The position numbers were made by a program, and so were the translations under genes. A stretch of 64,000 nucleotides of DNA from Pontibacter kalidii. GTDB taxonomy: Bacteria > Bacteroidota > Bacteroidia > Cytophagales > Hymenobacteraceae. The notes under the pieces were generated by a model. That model was not told the origin of the DNA and ran no database searches. It saw only the letters and a list, made by a program, of their open reading frames with translations. Below are positions 59,759-64,000 of the stretch, piece by piece. The stretch covers positions 932,501 through 996,500 of the forward strand of contig NZ_CP111079.1 in NCBI RefSeq assembly GCF_026278245.1. Direction: 5' to 3'. The first letter of the stretch is position 1, and each line of letters opens with the position of its first letter.

Positions 59759-60748
59759 TTGAACATCAAGCCGCATAAAAAATTCCTTTTGGTACTGGCA
59801 AAGGTGCTGGTGGTGGGGCTAACGCTGTTCCTGCTCTACCAGGCTATCTTTACGGCGCCCGATACATTCCTGAGCTGGGGCGGGATGTTGAGCAAAGCGC
59901 TGCAGAGCCCGCTGCGCTTCCTGGTTATACTGACAGCTATCCTCATCCCCATAAATTGGGGCTTTGAGGCGCGAAAGTGGCAGTTGCTGGGGCAAAAACT
60001 GGAACCCATCTCGTACTGGCGCGCCTATCGCGCCGTGATGGTAGGGCTCACGCTGGGTTTCATCACCCCCAACCGCCTCGGCGATTATGCCGGCCGGGTG
60101 CTGGAGCTGAAGAGCCGGCAGCGGCTGGAGGCGATCGGGGCCATCTTCATCGGCAGGTTCTGTCAACTGGTGGCCACGGTGCTGGCCGGTTCGGTGGGGC
60201 TGTTCTACTTTATACTTGCCTTTGGCTGGCAGCAGTACCCGGGCGTGTCGCTGAGCGTTTTTACATTGCTGCTAGGGCTGAGTGCCGCCATGTTGCTGCT
60301 GCTCTATAACGCCAGGGCCATGGTGGCCGTGGTGGCTGCCATCCGGCCGCTGCGCAAGTTCGTACCATACCTATCAGTTATGGGAAGTTATACTTCCGGA
60401 GAGATGTCGCGGCTGCTCTGGCTCTCGCTGGGGCGCTATGCAGTGTTCCTGGTGCAGTTCATACTGCTGCTCCTGCTTTTTGAGGTGCGCCTTAGCCCGC
60501 TGCAGTACGTGAGCGGCGTGTCGGGCACGTTCTTCCTCAAATCGGTGGTGCCCTCGGTTAGCCTTATCTCTGATTTGGGGGTGCGGGAGCTGTCGGCCAT
60601 GTACCTGTTCGGGCTGTTGGGGCAAGAGCGCCTGCAGGTGCTCAGCGCCAGCCTCAGCCTGTGGCTGCTCAACATTGCAGTGCCTAGCGTGGTAGGTTTA
60701 TACTTTGTGCTGCGGATGCGTTTGGCGCGGAAAGGAGTGGTGGCATGA
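59759..60748 (+). CDS. Lysylphosphatidylglycerol synthetase/flippase-like membrane protein (UPF0104)
   Basis: A 329-residue membrane protein with about eight helices, read from the TTG at 59759. [20 protein letters not shown], then [20 protein letters not shown] and [20 protein letters not shown] are typical of the AglD/UPF0104 group, related to the flippase domain of MprF. These proteins are thought to move or modify lipids at the inner membrane. Its stop overlaps the start of a glycosyltransferase gene by 4 bp (ATGA), so they are coupled and may act on the same lipid-linked sugar. Confidence 0.82.
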   Translation: MNIKPHKKFLLVLAKVLVVGLTLFLLYQAIFTAPDTFLSWGGMLSKALQSPLRFLVILTAILIPINWGFEARKWQLLGQKLEPISYWRAYRAVMVGLTLGFITPNRLGDYAGRVLELKSRQRLEAIGAIFIGRFCQLVATVLAGSVGLFYFILAFGWQQYPGVSLSVFTLLLGLSAAMLLLLYNARAMVAVVAAIRPLRKFVPYLSVMGSYTSGEMSRLLWLSLGRYAVFLVQFILLLLLFEVRLSPLQYVSGVSGTFFLKSVVPSVSLISDLGVRELSAMYLFGLLGQERLQVLSASLSLWLLNIAVPSVVGLYFVLRMRLARKGVVA

Positions 60749-61899
60749 CGTGGCTGCTCCTGCTCCTGCTCTCGCTGCTCTGGTATAGTTGGATTATTCT
60801 GAGCCGCTGGCTGGCCTGGAAGCAGCTACCTGCCACTACTGCTCCTGCTGCTTTTCAACCCTCCACCCGCCTTACCGTTATCATTCCTGTGCGTAACGAG
60901 GCTGAGAATATCCTATACTTGCTGCAGGACCTGGATCGCCAGCATTACCCCAAGGAACTGCTGGAGGTGCTGGTGGTGGACGACCACTCCGATGATGAAA
61001 CGCCTGCCCTGGTAGAGCAGTTTATGCTCGGTTCCAGGACTTCTGTAAGGTGTATTCAGTTGGGGAATTATGTAAAGTACAGCGGCAAGAAAGCAGCCGT
61101 GCAGGTGGGGGTGGAGCAGGCGCAGGGCGAGCTGTTGCTGTTTACTGACGGCGACTGCCGGGTGGGACCGGAGTGGCTGCGCAGCTATTCTTATCTCTAC
61201 AAAACAGAGCGGCCATATTTTATCAGCGGACCGGTTAGTTTCCATCACACCCATACCCCTTTTGAGAGGATGCAACTGGTGGAGTTCTCCAGCCTGATCG
61301 GAATAGGGGGTGCCTCCATTGCGATGGGCCACCCAAACATGTGCAACGGCGCGAACCTGGCCTACCGCAAGGATGTTTTTAAGGAGGTGGGCGGTTTTGC
61401 AGGCAATGAAGCCGTAGCCAGCGGCGACGATGAATTCCTGCTGCACAAGGTGCACCAAGCCTTTCCGGGGCGGGTAAAGTTCCTGAGGAGTGCTGAAGCG
61501 ATAGTTTATACTACGGCACGTAAATCACTGATTTCTTTCATACAGCAGCGGGTTCGGTGGGCCAGCAAATGGAAGTCTTACCAAAGCTTGCAGGTGCAGC
61601 TGGTGGCGCTATGTGTTTTCCTGGTAAACCTGCTACTTTTCCTGGCTATACCGCTGGCACTGTGGGGCAGCATGCCGGTCTGGGTCTTTTTATCGGCGTA
61701 TCTTACCAAATTTGCTGTTGATTTCTTATTTTTAAGAGAGATAACAGATTTCCTGCAGGCGCGCCGCTACCTCTGGTACATACTGCCCCTGCAGTTGGTA
61801 TACATCCCATATGTGCTTGTTACAGCTGTTTTAGGCCTCTGGGGCCGCTACAACTGGAAAGGCCGAACCATCAGAACCTATGACCAACAACGAGTTTGA
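60745..61899 (+). CDS. Family 2 glycosyltransferase, membrane-bound
   Basis: A 384-residue enzyme with an N-terminal membrane helix ([19 protein letters not shown]). The GT-A domain follows: LTVIIPVRNEAENILYLLQD, VVDDHSDDETPALVEQF, and FTDGDCRVGPEWL with the DxD-like metal site. ASGDDEFLLHKVHQ and QQRVRWASKWKSYQ (the Q-x-x-R-W motif) mark a processive-like GT2. Two or three C-terminal helices (about 292-375) anchor it. Acceptor and sugar cannot be told. It is coupled to the flippase-like gene upstream and overlaps the next small gene by 20 bp. Confidence 0.88.
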   Translation: MTWLLLLLLSLLWYSWIILSRWLAWKQLPATTAPAAFQPSTRLTVIIPVRNEAENILYLLQDLDRQHYPKELLEVLVVDDHSDDETPALVEQFMLGSRTSVRCIQLGNYVKYSGKKAAVQVGVEQAQGELLLFTDGDCRVGPEWLRSYSYLYKTERPYFISGPVSFHHTHTPFERMQLVEFSSLIGIGGASIAMGHPNMCNGANLAYRKDVFKEVGGFAGNEAVASGDDEFLLHKVHQAFPGRVKFLRSAEAIVYTTARKSLISFIQQRVRWASKWKSYQSLQVQLVALCVFLVNLLLFLAIPLALWGSMPVWVFLSAYLTKFAVDFLFLREITDFLQARRYLWYILPLQLVYIPYVLVTAVLGLWGRYNWKGRTIRTYDQQRV

Positions 61900-62137
61900 C
61901 ATTCTGGACGAGCTATACTTCGTTACTTCTTTCCCTGACCTGAAGAGTACTCTTTCTTTAACAGATTCAGAGCTTTGCGCTGCTTTACAGGTACTTATCC
62001 AGAAAGGGTACGTCAAGATCTTTTATCCTGACCCGGACACTGAGCATGCGTACGACGAGGCCACCTTCGGCAGGCATTGCCGGGACTACTTTTTCCTGGC
62101 CACCAAGGCTGGGCTGGTCGTGCATAACTCTATCTGA
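61880..62137 (+). CDS. Small conserved protein of unknown function
   Basis: An 85-residue frame that overlaps the end of the GT2 gene by 20 bp. NNEFDILDELYFVTSFPDLK then STLSLTDSELCAALQVLIQK suggest a winged-helix-like fold, with YVKIFYPDPDTEHAYDEATF and DYFFLATKAGLVVHNSI completing it. I do not recognise a named family. Overlap and strand make it the third member of the flippase-GT2 operon. A short regulator or partner protein is possible but unproven. Confidence 0.65.
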   Translation: MTNNEFDILDELYFVTSFPDLKSTLSLTDSELCAALQVLIQKGYVKIFYPDPDTEHAYDEATFGRHCRDYFFLATKAGLVVHNSI

Positions 62138-62711
62138 TCTTCGGAATCCCAAAGCTATAATCTGTTATAGAGTAAAAGGCTGGAACGTAGTTGCAGCAAA
62201 CGTGAAGTCCGTTCTCGAGAATTAACAGGTTTCGGGTTAGAGTGGGGTATTAGGTACAATGCCTAAAATGCCTGATAGGTAACGTGCTATGGTTTGGGTG
62301 GTGCTGGAACTAGCTTGGGGAGTATAATTCAGGTGGTGAAGGTGTACCTGCAACCGGGGCTGAAATGGCCAGGCAAGGAACAGAAAAAAATAAAAAGCGG
62401 AAGCCATTCAGGTACTGAGAGTTTAGATACGTAAAGCAATATTTCAGCATCTGCAGCCCAACAAGAGGGGCATGCACCTCGTTATTGGCACAGGCTGGCA
62501 GCATTTTGGTGCACTTGGCTCGGCAACTTTAATACGCATAGAGTAGCATGTGGCTTGCCAAATTACCTTTAAAAGAGAGTAGAGAGGTTTTACGTGAACA
62601 GCTGCTAAAGCTGACCATTTTTTTATATGTTTACCGTGCATTAGCATCTGCTTCATCCTTATGATTACAGAAAATTTAGTGGATGCGTACGATTTAAAAT
62701 TCTGATATTGA
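62138..62711. other. Spacer without a recognised gene
   Basis: No ORF with convincing features and no terminator with a T run was found by eye after the small gene. The promoter of the phosphatase gene is expected in its right part. Confidence 0.4.
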
Positions 62712-63935
62712 ATGTCTGATATATCCGTACCGAATCCACAGCAGGAACTTAATTTGAAAAAGCTGGAGTTGACGGCGCTGCTTGAGATCACGCAGGCCAT
62801 CAACGCCAACCTGCCGGAGGCTTCGCTGTACAAAATATACCGCTTTACCCTGCTGGCTCAGTTAAAGATTGCCCGCCTTACACTGTTTGTGCACGACGAG
62901 AACTGGCAGTGCAGGATATGTGCCGGCACCGAGCAAGACTTTACCAAAGCGCAGCTGCCGGAGGAGGTACTGCAGTTGAAGGAGATCACGAAAGTGTCGA
63001 AACTGCCGGTAGAGAAGAAGTGGCGCTGCTTTGATATCGTGATCCCGATTTTGCACAATGGCAAGGTGCTGGCCTTTGTGATGGTTGGTAAGATTGATAA
63101 ATACTCCAGCAGCTTGGATGCCCTCAATTTCATTCAGACGATCAGTAACATCATGCTTGTGGCCATCGAGAACCTTCGCATGGCACGCCAGCGCCTGGCC
63201 CAGGAATCCATTCGCCGCGAGATAGAGATCGCCCGCGAGGTGCAGTCTATGCTGTTCCCCAAAAGCCTGCCCAATGATAGGGACGTGACCATACATGCCA
63301 GCTACATTCCGCACTCTTCCATTGGCGGCGACTACTACGATTTCATAGAGATAGATGCTGACCAGTTCCTGTTCTGCGTGGCGGATGTGTCGGGTAAGGG
63401 CGTGCCGGCCTCGCTGCTGATGTCGAACTTCCAGGCAGGTTTGCGCACCATCCTGCGCCAGACTTCAGACCTGAACACTGTAGTGTCGGAGCTGAACCAC
63501 CTGATCTACCGCAACGCGATCGCAGAGAAGTTTATCACCACCTTTGTGGCCCTCTATAACCGCCGCACCCGCGAACTAAGCTATGTGAATGCCGGCCATA
63601 ACGCGCCCATACTCCTGTATGAGAATAACACGCACACGCTCCTGAACGATGGCTGCACCATGCTGGGCGTGTTTGATGTGCTGCCGTTCATGAACGTGGG
63701 TAAGGTGCACGTGCCGGAGAAATCCATCGTGCTGGCTTACACGGATGGCCTGACGGAGGTTTTCGATGAGGACGAGGCGGAGTTTGGGGTGGAGGGTACG
63801 ATAGACTTTCTTATCCGCCACCGCTACCTGAGTTCCAAGATGCTGCACCTGCAGCTGCTCCGCGAAATAAACCTCTACAACGAGGAGGCCAACTTCAACG
63901 ACGACATCACCCTGCTCTCCTGCCGGTTTAAGTAA
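62712..63935 (+). CDS. GAF-like sensor with SpoIIE/RsbU-type protein phosphatase domain
   Basis: A 407-residue protein. Residues 15-155 form a GAF-like sensor (ELTALLEITQAINANLPEAS, then LTLFVHDENWQCRICAGTEQ). A coiled linker carries ARQRLAQESIRREIEIAREV, then QSMLFPKSLPNDRDVTIHAS. The PP2C-like SpoIIE domain (about 195-405) has HSSIGGDYYDFIEIDADQFL and VADVSGKGVPASLLMSNFQA, with metal-binding Asp residues. YVNAGHNAPILLYE and AYTDGLTEVFDEDEAEFG are further signatures. It should dephosphorylate an anti-anti-sigma-type STAS protein. The broken STAS-like gene at 6408 is too far away to be a clear partner. Confidence 0.92.
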   Translation: MSDISVPNPQQELNLKKLELTALLEITQAINANLPEASLYKIYRFTLLAQLKIARLTLFVHDENWQCRICAGTEQDFTKAQLPEEVLQLKEITKVSKLPVEKKWRCFDIVIPILHNGKVLAFVMVGKIDKYSSSLDALNFIQTISNIMLVAIENLRMARQRLAQESIRREIEIAREVQSMLFPKSLPNDRDVTIHASYIPHSSIGGDYYDFIEIDADQFLFCVADVSGKGVPASLLMSNFQAGLRTILRQTSDLNTVVSELNHLIYRNAIAEKFITTFVALYNRRTRELSYVNAGHNAPILLYENNTHTLLNDGCTMLGVFDVLPFMNVGKVHVPEKSIVLAYTDGLTEVFDEDEAEFGVEGTIDFLIRHRYLSSKMLHLQLLREINLYNEEANFNDDITLLSCRFK

Positions 63936-64000
63936 TTAATTGCTAATTGTTGGTTGCTGATTGTTTTAATCACTACCACTTTTTACAAGTTTTACCAAAC

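Overview
The window looks like a chromosomal segment of a Bacteroidota bacterium of the order Cytophagales, most like Pontibacter and its relatives in Hymenobacteraceae. This is inferred from protein style, not from a database search. Direct signs are a type IX secretion C-terminal domain on a large exported protein, promoters of the Bacteroidota form TTG-N19/20-TAnnTTTG, many lipoproteins, weak ribosome binding sites, and a GC-rich genome with AT-rich spacers.

Layout. 1-490 is the start of glutamate synthase gltB, cut by the window edge. 957-1820 is a ROK kinase, followed by repeat island A. 2712-5519 is an orphan ABC ATPase plus an acyl-CoA ligase. 5801-6820 is a decay zone: a truncated outer-membrane protein, a fragment of an ABC signature, and a frameshifted STAS-like gene. 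6929-16098 holds single enzymes and regulators: a luciferase-like monooxygenase, pirin, AraC plus a DUF417 (RclC-like) protein, a DOPA-dioxygenase-like protein, creatininase, SpmA/SpmB and an M14 peptidase. 16291-17793 is an MreB-like gene and an Rnk-like gene. 18911-22652 is a redox/stress run beginning with a Crp/Fnr regulator. 23135-31000 is an accessory stretch: a T9SS adhesin-like protein, long AT-rich gaps, an HxlR regulator with a truncated SDR gene, two flavin monooxygenases and an F420-reductase-like gene. 31253-35738 is a MarR-controlled tripartite drug efflux operon. 36000-46500 mixes housekeeping genes (tRNA-Glu, gapA, a stress protein, lipid kinase, SUI1, kdsB, NfeD) with lipoproteins and two inverted-repeat elements. 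46498-63935 is mostly core: a LysM/RlpA-like protein, yceD-rpmF-plsX-fabH, pdxA, pepA, rsmA, mgtE, a hydroxyacid dehydrogenase, greA, HIT, ruvC, a flippase-like protein, a GT2 glycosyltransferase and a SpoIIE-type phosphatase.

Four signals stand out beyond genes. First, the 8-mer AAGTATAA/TTATACTT occurs about 60 times by eye against about 2 expected, in genes and spacers and in several reading frames, and it is scarce from about 22.7 to 38 kb. Second, three intergenic islands carry a roughly 118-nt element whose stems are kept by compensatory base changes, which suggests a structured RNA or folded DNA element. Third, several regulator genes sit beside clear palindromic operator candidates (MarR, HxlR, Crp/Fnr). 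Fourth, greA has a leader with a strong terminator hairpin just before its start codon, resembling the known GraL arrangement.
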